A stretch of DNA of 64,000 nt from an uncultured Bacilli bacterium (lineage in GTDB: Bacteria > Bacillota_I > Bacilli_A > RF39 > UBA660), in assembly GCA_947598325.1 (NCBI GenBank), contig CANQFD010000003.1:1-64000 (forward strand), read 5' to 3'. Of this stretch, positions 50,969-61,068 are shown in pieces. The position numbers were made by a program, and so were the translations under genes. The first letter of the stretch is position 1, and every line of letters starts with the position of its first letter. The notes under the pieces were generated by a model, which saw only the letters and a list, made by a program, of their open reading frames with translations, was not told where the DNA came from and searched no databases.

Positions 50969-52259
50969 ATTTTAGGCTAATCATAACAGTTTGTTTAAAT
51001 AAATCTTTGCCTATATCATTAAATGTTTCTATTTTTGAATTGTTTTTAGATATATCTTTTACTATAGATAATCCAAATCCATGCCCTGCACCTTTTGTTG
51101 TAAATCCTTTTTTACCTATTTTTTCTATATTTACACTTTTATCATATGTGTTACCTATTGTTATAATTAAATAATTATCGTCTATCTTCATGTCTATTTC
51201 TATCTCTTTTTTATCTGCTTTTGATGATGCTTCTATTGCATTATCTAAAAACACTCCAAATAGTTTTGTTATATCTCTATACATTGATACATCAAAGCTT
51301 TCTTCAAATACATTTTTTACTTCTTTATCTATATATAAAAATGGTCTAATTCCTAATTCTTCCATTTTTCCTAATTTGTGATATATTAAACCCTTTATAC
51401 CTCCATCTGGAAAATAACTTAATTGTTCGACAGTATAATTCTTTCCACCTTTTTGTTCTTTAATTATAGTTTCTAAATATTCCTTTAATTTTTTCTTATT
51501 ATCTATATATCCATTTAAAACCATTAGTTGATTATTATACTCATGATTCTTTTTACCTTGTTCATTTATTATTTTTTCATATTTTGACACATATTCTAAC
51601 ATCATATTATATTCTTTTTCTATATTATCTTTTGTTATCTTATTATAAATAATTATTACACTCATTAATATAACAAATATTATCATTCCTATATTTATAT
51701 AATAAGATAAATTTTTTTCATACGTAAAATAATTATTTGTTATTAACATTATAATTATTATTGTAAATAAACATATATATACTTTCATTTCATAATTATT
51801 TAATAATTTTCCTTCGTGCTTTTGTACAAATTTTTGTAATGGTTTTATCTTTGATATTAGACAATTTACGAAAGTATTAATTACTGAAAATAATAACATT
51901 GAATATTCAAAGTTGTTATAATTCTCTGTGGAATATTTAAACAAAAATAACATTATAGCTGTTAGTATTATTTCAACAGCATAAATTAAAAAAACATATA
52001 TCAAACTATAATAAATAGACTTCCCTAAATTCTTTTTAAACAAAATAAAATAATTAGTTAGTATTATAACAATAAGACTAAACATTACTCTTGTAGCAAA
52101 TGTAAAAAACATAGTATTTATTGTAAGTAATATAGTTGTAATAAATACAAATAACACTATTTCTTTCTTTTTAAACCTATTTCCTGTCAAGTTTTTTAAT
52201 ATATATACTATTCCTATTGATGAAATTAATGTACTTAATACTATATTTATCATATTCAT
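50967..52259 (-). CDS. agrC: AgrC-like GHKL sensor histidine kinase
   Basis: Multi-TM N-terminus; HEYNNQLMVLNGYI (H-box), LFGVFLDNAIEAS, GHGFGLSIVKDI. Confidence 0.85.
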   Translation of the reverse strand: MNMINIVLSTLISSIGIVYILKNLTGNRFKKKEIVLFVFITTILLTINTMFFTFATRVMFSLIVIILTNYFILFKKNLGKSIYYSLIYVFLIYAVEIILTAIMLFLFKYSTENYNNFEYSMLLFSVINTFVNCLISKIKPLQKFVQKHEGKLLNNYEMKVYICLFTIIIIMLITNNYFTYEKNLSYYINIGMIIFVILMSVIIIYNKITKDNIEKEYNMMLEYVSKYEKIINEQGKKNHEYNNQLMVLNGYIDNKKKLKEYLETIIKEQKGGKNYTVEQLSYFPDGGIKGLIYHKLGKMEELGIRPFLYIDKEVKNVFEESFDVSMYRDITKLFGVFLDNAIEASSKADKKEIEIDMKIDDNYLIITIGNTYDKSVNIEKIGKKGFTTKGAGHGFGLSIVKDISKNNSKIETFNDIGKDLFKQTVMISLK

Positions 52260-52283
52260 TCTTTATTTCAACTCCTTATTGTA

Positions 52284-52925
52284 TTATATCAGTTGGTTAT
52301 TAATAATCTCTGAATCTTTGACTTTATTTATATTTATAAATCTATCTTTTATCTTAACAAATCTATCATCTAAATCTTTAGTTATTGAAATCATTGGAAT
52401 ACTAACTTCATATTTGTTATCTTCAGTTTTAATTATTGTCTTTCTTTTGTTATTATCATATTTAATATAAAGTATTTCGTTATAATGAATATTATAATGT
52501 TTATTTCTAATTTCAATATCTAAAATTTTAGATTCAGGATAAATATCCAATATTGATCGTATTTCGTTTGATAAACATGCCTCATAATTATCAAATTTTG
52601 AAATAAAATTATATATTAATAATTTTGATTTTAGTGTATATGGTAAATATTCAGTATGTGCGGTTGAAATTATTATAAAACTATCCAAATCATTTTCTCT
52701 AATTTTTCTTGATATTTCTATTCCTGATATATTTTTTAACTCTATGTCTAAAATATAAATCTTTTTCATATTTTTTTCTTTTATTAGTTTTTTTAAATCG
52801 TCATTGTATTCTGTAAATGGATGTATTTTATAATTTATATTATTATTAAACATTGTTTTGTTTATAATATTAATATTTTTTTGAAGGATTATTTTATTAT
52901 CTTCACATACAATAAAATTTAGCAT
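52284..52925 (-). CDS. agrA: AgrA-like response regulator with LytTR DNA-binding domain
   Basis: MLNFIVCEDN, YILDIELKNISGIEISRKIRE, C-terminal LytTR-like NEILYIKYDNNKRKTIIKT...FVKIKDRFIINI-type region. Confidence 0.85.
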   Translation of the reverse strand: MLNFIVCEDNKIILQKNINIINKTMFNNNINYKIHPFTEYNDDLKKLIKEKNMKKIYILDIELKNISGIEISRKIRENDLDSFIIISTAHTEYLPYTLKSKLLIYNFISKFDNYEACLSNEIRSILDIYPESKILDIEIRNKHYNIHYNEILYIKYDNNKRKTIIKTEDNKYEVSIPMISITKDLDDRFVKIKDRFININKVKDSEIINNQLI

Positions 52926-53016
52926 TTTTACCCCTCCTAACCAACCATTATCGATTATATCACATTATTACCATATTTTGGAAAGTTTTGTCGAATTAGA
53001 AAAATAAAAAAGTTAA

Positions 53017-54090
53017 TTATTTTTTCTTTATAATTAACTTTTCTTTCATTTCTTTTTGGAGTTTTTTTCTATCAAATAAGATATCTGTTGTTAGTACAAA
53101 CCACATTATAATTATAAACAAAATCGCATATATTATCTGACCTAGTTTAACATTACCAAGAACATATACTAGGGATGCGAAAGAGAATAATATATTTATT
53201 GCATATATAATTAATACTGATTTAACTTGGCTAGATGTCATTTGAAGTAATTGATGGTGTAAATGTTGTTTATCTCCTTTTGTTGGAGATTCTTTCTTTA
53301 TTAATCTTCTTAATATTGCGAATAGTGTATCTAATATAGGTATTGCTAGTATTAAAACTGGAACTACAAAGGATGTTATTGTTATATTTTTAAAGCCTAA
53401 TAGTGATATAACCGCTATCATATAGCCTAAAAACATGGACCCACTATTTCCTAAAAATATTTTAGCGGGGTGAAAATTATGTAATAGAAAACCTAAGGTT
53501 GCACCTGTCATTATTAAAGTTAATGATGCATCTAATCCATTATATATTCCCATTGAATAAATAATTATTGATATTGTTATAAAAAATATTGTTGCTATTC
53601 CTGAAGCTAGTCCATCAAGTCCGTCTATAAAATTCATACAATTTATTATAGCAACAATGAATATTACTGTTAAAGGCTTTGCTAATGAACCAAAATTAAT
53701 ATATATACCATATGCTGAAACATCATACATTATTATTCCACCATAACAAACTACTACTAATGCTGCAGCTATCTGTCCTACAAATTGTACTTTTGCAGGT
53801 AGTCTTTTTATATCATCAAATATTCCTGTTAATAACATTATTATTCCACCTATTAGTATTGATATCATTTGTGGAGTTTGATTACAGAAAAGCATGTATC
53901 CTAGTAAAAATCCTAAAAATATACCAACACCGCCTAGTTTGGGAATTGGAGTTTTATGAATATGTCTTCCACCTGGCATATCAATTGCACCTATATGAAA
54001 TGCTATTCTTTTAATAAATGGTATTATTAGTGCTACAAATATAAAAACTATTAATATTATTTTTATATTATCAAATAAGTTACTGCTCAT
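53017..54090 (-). CDS. Undecaprenyl-phosphate sugar-1-phosphate transferase (TagO/WecA/MraY-like)
   Basis: DMPGGRHIHKTPIPKLGGVGIF, NCMNFIDGLDGLASG, FLGNSGSMFLGY, GDKQHLHHQLL. Confidence 0.92.
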   Translation of the reverse strand: MSSNLFDNIKIILIVFIFVALIIPFIKRIAFHIGAIDMPGGRHIHKTPIPKLGGVGIFLGFLLGYMLFCNQTPQMISILIGGIIMLLTGIFDDIKRLPAKVQFVGQIAAALVVVCYGGIIMYDVSAYGIYINFGSLAKPLTVIFIVAIINCMNFIDGLDGLASGIATIFFITISIIIYSMGIYNGLDASLTLIMTGATLGFLLHNFHPAKIFLGNSGSMFLGYMIAVISLLGFKNITITSFVVPVLILAIPILDTLFAILRRLIKKESPTKGDKQHLHHQLLQMTSSQVKSVLIIYAINILFSFASLVYVLGNVKLGQIIYAILFIIIMWFVLTTDILFDRKKLQKEMKEKLIIKKK

Positions 54091-54142
54091 AACATCACCT
54101 AATTTAATTATAACATAATATTAAAAAAAATAAGTATTAAAC

Positions 54143-55402
54143 TTATTTCTGTAGTAAATTTATATTATCTAGCATTATTGCAGTTCCCTGTGCAACACAT
54201 GTTAGTGGATCTTCTGCAACTTTAATTGGGACTTTTAATTCTTCTTCTAATAATTTATCTATACCATCTATTAATGCTCCACCACCAGTTACAACAATTC
54301 CTTTATTAACTATATCTGCTGAAAGTTCAGGCATCGTCTCTTCAAGTACATTTTTAGCTGCGTATATTATTTTATAAATTGCATCTTTTAATGCTTCTTG
54401 AACCTCTTTTGAAGATATAGTTATGCTATTAGGAAGACCTGTAACTAAATCTCTTCCTCTTATTGTTTTTTTACCTTTTTTTGATTCAGGATATACAGTT
54501 CCTATTTCTGTTTTAATATCTTCTGCAGTTCGCTCACCTATAAGTAATTTATACTTATTTTTTACATATTTTATTATTTCCTGATCAAATAAATCACCTG
54601 CTACTCTAATTGATTTACTTGTTACTATATCCCCTAACGATAGTATGGCTATATCAGTTGTGCCTCCACCTATATCAATAACCATACTAGCGGAAGGAAC
54701 AGATATATCAAGACCTGCTCCTATAGCTGCAACTTTTGGCTCTTCTTCTACAAAAACTCTCTTTGCACCTGTTACCTCTGCAGCTTCTTTTATTGCATTT
54801 CTTTCAACCTGAGTAATGTTTGAAGGACAACATATAAGTATTCTTGGTTTTGAAAATTTGCCTTTTCCCTTTACTTTTTTTAAAAATATATTTAACATTG
54901 CTTCAGTTAATTCAAAATCTGCTATTACTCCATCTTTAAGAGGTCTTATAGCTTTAACTTTTCCAGGAGTTCTTCCTAGCATCTGATGAGCTTCTTTTCC
55001 AACTGCTAGAATTTCTTTTGTTTCAGAGCTTACTGCGACTACACTTGGTTCATTTAAAACAATACCTTGTCCTTTTACATATATTAAAACATTTGCTGTT
55101 CCTAAATCTATTCCAATATCCTTACTCACCAAGATATCATTCCTTTCTAATTTCTTATATTTCATTTTTGTTGCATATCCACCATTTATATGTCTTATTT
55201 GTAAATGATACTTTAATATTTTTTCAACCTGATTATATAAATTTTTATCTATATAATATAATCTTTCATGTAAATCTTTATGTACTGTACTTTTGCTTAC
55301 ATTTTTATTAAAAGCTATTTCCCTTATAGTTTTTTTTGTATTAATAATATAATTTGCTTCATCTATAACTCTTTTATATATTTTATTATCCAATGAAAAC
55401 AC
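54143..55402 (-). CDS. SpoIIID-MreB/Mbl continuous ORF (419 aa); possible internal Mbl start at TTG 55132
   Basis: Residues 1-90 match SpoIIID (IINTKKTIREIAFNKNVSKSTVHKDLHERLYYIDKNLYNQVEKILKYHLQIRHINGGYATKMKYKK); residues 91-419 are MreB/Mbl (DIGIDLGTANVLIYVKGQGIVLNEPSVVAV...). No stop between; AAAGGA-8nt-TTG inside. Confidence 0.9.
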   Translation of the reverse strand: MFSLDNKIYKRVIDEANYIINTKKTIREIAFNKNVSKSTVHKDLHERLYYIDKNLYNQVEKILKYHLQIRHINGGYATKMKYKKLERNDILVSKDIGIDLGTANVLIYVKGQGIVLNEPSVVAVSSETKEILAVGKEAHQMLGRTPGKVKAIRPLKDGVIADFELTEAMLNIFLKKVKGKGKFSKPRILICCPSNITQVERNAIKEAAEVTGAKRVFVEEEPKVAAIGAGLDISVPSASMVIDIGGGTTDIAILSLGDIVTSKSIRVAGDLFDQEIIKYVKNKYKLLIGERTAEDIKTEIGTVYPESKKGKKTIRGRDLVTGLPNSITISSKEVQEALKDAIYKIIYAAKNVLEETMPELSADIVNKGIVVTGGGALIDGIDKLLEEELKVPIKVAEDPLTCVAQGTAIMLDNINLLQK

Positions 55403-55447
55403 CTCTATAATAAAATATATAATTATTTGTTATTTTTTATGATTATT

Positions 55448-56089
55448 TTATAGTTCATTTAATTTCTTATCAAAATATTTTTCAGGATTTACAATTTTTC
55501 CATCATATATTAGTTCAAATAATAATCCATTATCAATTGTTTCTCCCAAATTAATATTTCCACTTTTTCCTATTATGTCTCCTTGATTAATTGTTTGATC
55601 TTTTTTAACATTTATTTCTGATAATCCCTCATATGTGCTAATTAAATTATTGGCATGTTTTATTTCTACAACATTCCCTAGTATTTCATCTTTCTTTATA
55701 TCCACTACAGTTCCATCTAATATTGAAACTATTTCAAATGGTTCATCCGATTTATATAAAACACCTGAATTTTGCATATATGTGTCATTATAAAATATTA
55801 TTGCATTTTGTTTATCTTCATCGGATGATTCTAGATCATAAAATTTTTTTGATACTTGTACTTTATCAGATGTATATGGTTTTGATATTGCTATATCTGT
55901 ATTTGCTACTGGAACTTCATTTGTTAATATGGTTTTATTAACATATACATAATCTGATTCATTACTTGCTACTTTTTGATTTTGCGTCTTATCTAATAAA
56001 ACTAATGACATTATTATAGCTGCGCATGCTATACCATAAATCATTGGCATTACAAATGGTTTTAATTTTCTTTTTTCCATATTATTCAC
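55448..56089 (-). CDS. spoIIQ: SpoIIQ-like degenerate LytM/M23 protein
   Basis: N-terminal TM; LytM fold with degraded metal ligands (GNVVEIKHANNLISTYEGL, LLFELIYDGKIVNPEKYF); between spoIID and spoIIID. Confidence 0.75.
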   Translation of the reverse strand: MNNMEKRKLKPFVMPMIYGIACAAIIMSLVLLDKTQNQKVASNESDYVYVNKTILTNEVPVANTDIAISKPYTSDKVQVSKKFYDLESSDEDKQNAIIFYNDTYMQNSGVLYKSDEPFEIVSILDGTVVDIKKDEILGNVVEIKHANNLISTYEGLSEINVKKDQTINQGDIIGKSGNINLGETIDNGLLFELIYDGKIVNPEKYFDKKLNEL

Positions 56090-56133
56090 CTCATTTTAAG
56101 TTTGGTGAATTTTAAATAAATTATACATTTTAT

Positions 56134-57069
56134 TTAAATTTTTTCTATTTGAGTACCCTGATAATAATATTTTAATATTTCTTGATAATTTTTATTTTGT
56201 TTTGCAAGAGCATTTGCACCATACTGGCTCATACCTACACCATGTCCATAACCTCTTGTTTTAATTATAATTTTATTATTATTTTTATTGATATCAAAAT
56301 CATTTGATCTTAAAGATAACTTTGTCTGAAAATTTCTTCCTTTGAATTCTACATTATTTATTTTTAGGCTATATACCCTGCCAGATTCTGTTTTTACTAT
56401 ATCTGTTATATCTAAATTTTCTGAATAATTGAGCCCTAGTTTATTATAAAAATCTCTAATATCAAATTCCTTTGTTGTTTCAAATGAACTAGTTTCACTC
56501 TTATCAAAACTACTATCTACAACTTTTAAATAAGGTAAATCTTGTCCAAATACATTTTTATTATCTTCTGTTTTTCCATTACTAGTAGAAAAAAAGAAAG
56601 CATATATTACATCGTTATTGTATGTTATATACTCACCTCTAGTTTCATCAATACTCTCTTTTATTTTAGATATATATTTATCATAATTATCTTTCCATTT
56701 TTCTCTTAATACTGATTCATCTTGATAAACTTGAGAGCTTGTATCATCTGTAACATCATATTCTTTATCTTTATTATTTTGGATTTGTTTTAGGGCATAT
56801 GTTCTTGCTGCTACGGCTTGTGCCTTTAATGCTTCTTTTTCAAAATAAACAGGTACCTCTGATGAAACAACTCCTATTAAATATTCTTCTAAATTTATTT
56901 TTTCAACTGTATTATCACTTTTTAATACTCTTATAGTCTGTTCTTCTTTATTTGTATTAAACCCTGATATTATTGTTTTTAAAGTGAAATCATAAAAAAA
57001 ATGAATTATAAAACCAGGTATACTTATTATTAATACTAGTAATATTATTAGTCTTTTCATAGTTATCAC
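56134..57069 (-). CDS. spoIID: Stage II sporulation protein D (SpoIID)
   Basis: LEEYLIGVVSSEVPVYFEKEALKAQAVAARTYAL, TRGYGHGVGMSQYGANALAKQNKNYQEILKYYYQGTQI. Confidence 0.94.
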   Translation of the reverse strand: MITMKRLIILLVLIISIPGFIIHFFYDFTLKTIISGFNTNKEEQTIRVLKSDNTVEKINLEEYLIGVVSSEVPVYFEKEALKAQAVAARTYALKQIQNNKDKEYDVTDDTSSQVYQDESVLREKWKDNYDKYISKIKESIDETRGEYITYNNDVIYAFFFSTSNGKTEDNKNVFGQDLPYLKVVDSSFDKSETSSFETTKEFDIRDFYNKLGLNYSENLDITDIVKTESGRVYSLKINNVEFKGRNFQTKLSLRSNDFDINKNNNKIIIKTRGYGHGVGMSQYGANALAKQNKNYQEILKYYYQGTQIEKI

Positions 57070-57083
57070 CAGTAAAGTATATG

Positions 57084-57521
57084 CTAATTATTTAATTCAT
57101 ATTCCTTAATTTTATTAACCCTTCTATTATGTCTTTCTTCTTTTGAAAATGGTGTATTTATAAATTCTTCAATTAATCTTTTAGCTCTTTTTATAGATAT
57201 ATTTGAACCAAAAGCTATTATGTTTGCATCATTATCGTTTCTTGTAGCTCTTACGTCTTTTATACTTGTTACTCTTGCACATCTAATACCCTTAACTTTA
57301 TTACATGCTATACTCATTCCTATTCCAGAGCCACATATAGCAATTCCATAATCAAGTTGTTTTGTTGATACTTTTTCACCTAATTTGAATGCATAATCTG
57401 TATAATCAACATTCCCTTTTTTATTAGTACCTAAATCTACAAAATCTACATTGCTTAATTCTTTTTTTATTTTATTCTTAAGTTCATATCCATGGTGATC
57501 AGATATTATTCCTATTTTCAT
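57084..57521 (-). CDS. rpiB: Ribose 5-phosphate isomerase B
   Basis: IGIISDHHGYELKNKI, AICGSGIGMSIACNKVKGIRCARV, RHNRRVNKI. Confidence 0.95.
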   Translation of the reverse strand: MKIGIISDHHGYELKNKIKKELSNVDFVDLGTNKKGNVDYTDYAFKLGEKVSTKQLDYGIAICGSGIGMSIACNKVKGIRCARVTSIKDVRATRNDNDANIIAFGSNISIKRAKRLIEEFINTPFSKEERHNRRVNKIKEYELNN

Positions 57522-57589
57522 AAAAATTCCTCTATTCCTAATAAATTATAACATACAAAAAAAATTAGAACAATGTTCTAATTAATTAT

Positions 57590-57817
57590 TTATTCTTCTG
57601 TTTTTTTTGCTTTGTTTTGATTAATACCATATTTAGCATTAAATCTTTCAACTGCACCAGCTTTTGACGCAATTGTTTGTTTTCCTGTATAAAAAGGATG
57701 ACATTCTGAACAAACTTCTACATGTATTTCATCTTTTGTTGATTTGGTAGTCCATTCACTTCCACAAGCGCATTTAACTTTAGCATCCTTATAAACTACA
57801 TTTCCTTCTTTTGCCAT
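57590..57817 (-). CDS. rpmE: 50S ribosomal protein L31 (zinc-ribbon type)
   Basis: [14 protein letters not shown]...[15 protein letters not shown]; start at MAKEGN inferred from RBS position. Confidence 0.93.
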   Translation of the reverse strand: MAKEGNVVYKDAKVKCACGSEWTTKSTKDEIHVEVCSECHPFYTGKQTIASKAGAVERFNAKYGINQNKAKKTEE

Positions 57818-57886
57818 ATATATATCTCCTTCCGCCATAACTATTACAAGCTATAGAATTATTAAAATCTATATTATTATAACAAT

Positions 57887-58612
57887 TTAACTTTCTTTGT
57901 GCAAGTCTAAATCGTTAATTTTTAGTATTATCTTCTTATATATCGCCATATTACCCTCGTTTGTTATATAAACTGGATAGCTTTTTGTTAAATAATCAGC
58001 ATTTTTATTTAAAATACTAAATAAATCAATGTATATAATATTGTTATTTTTAGTTAATTGCTCTACTTTCTTATTTATATAGTTATAATATTTATCATTA
58101 TTTACATTATTAGTATCATTAAAATAGCCTAGAAAAATTATTTTTTTACTATTTAAGCTTTTTATTTTATTAAATAGCTCATTTATATCTAATACTACTT
58201 GATCTAAATATTTATATATTTCATAATCTTGATTATTATCATCTATTTTAGATAATTTATAGTTTATTTCATTATTTCCTATATTTAATATTAAAACATC
58301 AGTTCTTTTTATTATATTTTGTATTGAAATATTATCTATATTCAGATTTTGATCTATATCATTTATAACATCTATTATTCTTATATCTTTCTTTATAAAA
58401 TCTTTTGAATAAAAACCTAAAATTTCTTCATCATCTAACTTCTTTGATATTAAGTCTGCAAAATTAATTGATTTTAAATTATTAGAAAATAATTCTTTAT
58501 CCCCCAAAATTGTATAATTTATTTCGTTATTATTATTTTGTATATATGAAATTAATATTATTAAAGAGAAAAATATTAAAACAAGAATTATTTTCATTTT
58601 CATTAGACCCAT
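57887..58612 (-). CDS. SGNH-hydrolase-like secreted/membrane protein with degraded active-site blocks
   Basis: N-terminal TM; ILGDKELF in place of GDS, LILNIGNNEI in place of GxND; no clear DxxH. Confidence 0.45.
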   Translation of the reverse strand: MGLMKMKIILVLIFFSLIILISYIQNNNNEINYTILGDKELFSNNLKSINFADLISKKLDDEEILGFYSKDFIKKDIRIIDVINDIDQNLNIDNISIQNIIKRTDVLILNIGNNEINYKLSKIDDNNQDYEIYKYLDQVVLDINELFNKIKSLNSKKIIFLGYFNDTNNVNNDKYYNYINKKVEQLTKNNNIIYIDLFSILNKNADYLTKSYPVYITNEGNMAIYKKIILKINDLDLHKES

Positions 58613-58632
58613 CCTTTATAATTTATATTAAA

Positions 58633-59889
58633 TTATATTTGAATAAGTTCAATTTTAGCACCTATTTTTTTTAGTTTTTCAACAATATTTTCATATCCTC
58701 TAAGTATATAGTCAGCTCCACTTATTGTTGTTGTACCACTTGCCAATAATCCTGCGATTACTAAGCCTGCCCCTGCACGTAAATCTGTAGCAGATACATC
58801 GGTTCCAACAAGATTTGTTTTGCCTCTTATAGTTGCTTTATTTCCCTCTACTTTCGATATTGCACCCATCTTACATAATTGATATAGATTTAAAAATCTA
58901 TTTTCATATAATGTTTCATGAATTTTGGACTCTCCTTCTGCTTGTGTCATAAGGCTTGCTATTATTTGTTGTAAATCTGTTGGAAAACCTGGATATACTT
59001 GAGTTCTAACATTTACCTTTCTTAATTTATTTTTATTTGTTACTTCTATTTTATCACCATCTATATGCAAATCTACTCCCATTTCCAATAACTTTTGAAG
59101 TGGTGCATAAATATGTTCTGGTATAACATTTTCAACAGTTAATTTTTTACATACTGCTGCTCCTATCATTATATAAGTGGCAGCCTCTATTCTATCTGGT
59201 ATAACTTCATGAATACAAGATTTTAAATATGAAACTCCTCTTATTTTTATATTGCTAGTTCCAGCACCACTTATTTTTGCTCCCATAGAATTTAAAAAAG
59301 ATGCTAAATCTACTATTTCGGGCTCTTTTGCAGCATTTTCTATTATAGTTGTGCCCTTTGCTTTAACAGCAGCCAAAATAATATTAATCGTTGCTCCTAC
59401 ACTAGAAATATCTAGATATATACTATTACCAACTAGTTCGTCTGCCGTTATTGTATATTTATTATTATCTTGAACTACTTTTGCACCCAATGCTTCAAAA
59501 CCCTTTAAGTGAAGATCAATTGGTCTTGCCCCTATTGTACATCCACCTGGAAAATACATTTCTATTTTCTTATGTCTACCTAATAAAGCTCCCATAAAAT
59601 AATATGATGCTCTAAGTCTTTTTGATGCATCCTCTGGTATTGGTTTATTTTCTATATTACAAGAATCAATAGATATCTCTCCATTATCTGTCCTTTTTAC
59701 TTTTGCACCTAAGTATTCTAATATATCCTCTAATGCATCTATATCTGATATGTTTGGAACATTTGTTATTGTTACATTTTCATCACATAATATCGCAGCA
59801 GGAATTAAAGCAACAGCACTGTTTTTAGATCCACTTATACTAACTGTTCCCTCTAATTGTTTTCCTCCATTTATTTTTAATATTTTCAT
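58633..59889 (-). CDS. murA: UDP-N-acetylglucosamine 1-carboxyvinyltransferase
   Basis: LEGTVSISGSKNSAVALIPAAIL, PGGCTIGARPIDLHL (catalytic Cys), TDLRAGAGLVIAGL. Confidence 0.96.
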   Translation of the reverse strand: MKILKINGGKQLEGTVSISGSKNSAVALIPAAILCDENVTITNVPNISDIDALEDILEYLGAKVKRTDNGEISIDSCNIENKPIPEDASKRLRASYYFMGALLGRHKKIEMYFPGGCTIGARPIDLHLKGFEALGAKVVQDNNKYTITADELVGNSIYLDISSVGATINIILAAVKAKGTTIIENAAKEPEIVDLASFLNSMGAKISGAGTSNIKIRGVSYLKSCIHEVIPDRIEAATYIMIGAAVCKKLTVENVIPEHIYAPLQKLLEMGVDLHIDGDKIEVTNKNKLRKVNVRTQVYPGFPTDLQQIIASLMTQAEGESKIHETLYENRFLNLYQLCKMGAISKVEGNKATIRGKTNLVGTDVSATDLRAGAGLVIAGLLASGTTTISGADYILRGYENIVEKLKKIGAKIELIQI

Positions 59890-60017
59890 ATTAGCCTCCT
59901 AAACTATTGTCTATATTAACATATGCTAAATATATGAATTTGCTTTATCTATTTTTTTAATTTTATCACAATATATCAAAAAAAAATACTCTATTTTATA
60001 TTTTAGAGTATTTAATC

Positions 60018-61049
60018 TTATAAAGTAAATGTATAAGTATATTTATCATCAATCATTTCTTGCATATTTAACTTTTTACTTATTAATAATTGTTTCTTTT
60101 TATTTAATAAGTCTGCCTTAGATGTTTCAAGATATCCTGCTTCAGTTAATAATTGATTTGAAAAAGTACACATATCTTCTTCATATTTAGTTCCGATTCT
60201 GCTATTTCTAGCATCGTTATACTTTTTGTATAAATCTTTTGGAACTTGTAATCTTTGTCTTAAATAACTATCAACTAAATCATTATTTTCAATTTCCTCA
60301 TTAGTATATCCAATTTTTAATTTTTTTCCATCTGGTGAATTGATATATATTGCGTTTGGAGTTACTAATTGACATAAATTTACCATTTGAAATTTTGTTG
60401 CAGCAGCTACATATAATCCACCTGAATTTGCATAAGACATTTCACTTCTCATTTTTCCATTGTCTTGATCATATTCAACAGTTTCCATTTTTGCTGTCAT
60501 TTTTCTTATCTTTTTAGCTGTTGCTTTTGTATATCTTTTTGTTTCTTTAAGCTCACTTAATGCTTCATTTCTTAATTTTTCATATTTTTGTACAAGTTCT
60601 TTAATATCTGGTGAATTGATAATAAATTCTGATACATCAGGCATCTTTATTATCTTTTTAATCTTTTTATTATCAAAGTTAGCATTATCTATTGCTTGAA
60701 TCATATTATCTGATAATAAACTATTATCCACTAAAGTTAAAGCTGCTTGTATTTGACTAACATTATAATCTTCTACTTTATCGTTTATTACATTACCCAT
60801 TACTATAACATCTTCTTGTGTTGCTCCAACTGATTCATAAAAATCTGTATATTCGTTATATGAATTCATTGCAACTTCAGTAATTTGATTTTGTAATATT
60901 TCTTCTTCACTTAATACTTCTTCAGTTGTTTGTGATTCTGTTGTAGTTTCAACTTGTTTTTCTTCTTTGTTTGCACATCCATAAAGGCTGAATAACATTG
61001 ATCCTATAAGTGCAGTAGTAATAAATTTTCTATATTTTAAATTTCTCAT
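60018..61049 (-). CDS. Lipoprotein of unknown function
   Basis: Lipobox LFSLYGCANKEE; Thr/Glu-rich linker. Confidence 0.6.
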   Translation of the reverse strand: MRNLKYRKFITTALIGSMLFSLYGCANKEEKQVETTTESQTTEEVLSEEEILQNQITEVAMNSYNEYTDFYESVGATQEDVIVMGNVINDKVEDYNVSQIQAALTLVDNSLLSDNMIQAIDNANFDNKKIKKIIKMPDVSEFIINSPDIKELVQKYEKLRNEALSELKETKRYTKATAKKIRKMTAKMETVEYDQDNGKMRSEMSYANSGGLYVAAATKFQMVNLCQLVTPNAIYINSPDGKKLKIGYTNEEIENNDLVDSYLRQRLQVPKDLYKKYNDARNSRIGTKYEEDMCTFSNQLLTEAGYLETSKADLLNKKKQLLISKKLNMQEMIDDKYTYTFTL

Positions 61050-61068
61050 TTTTATCCCCCTTTATATA

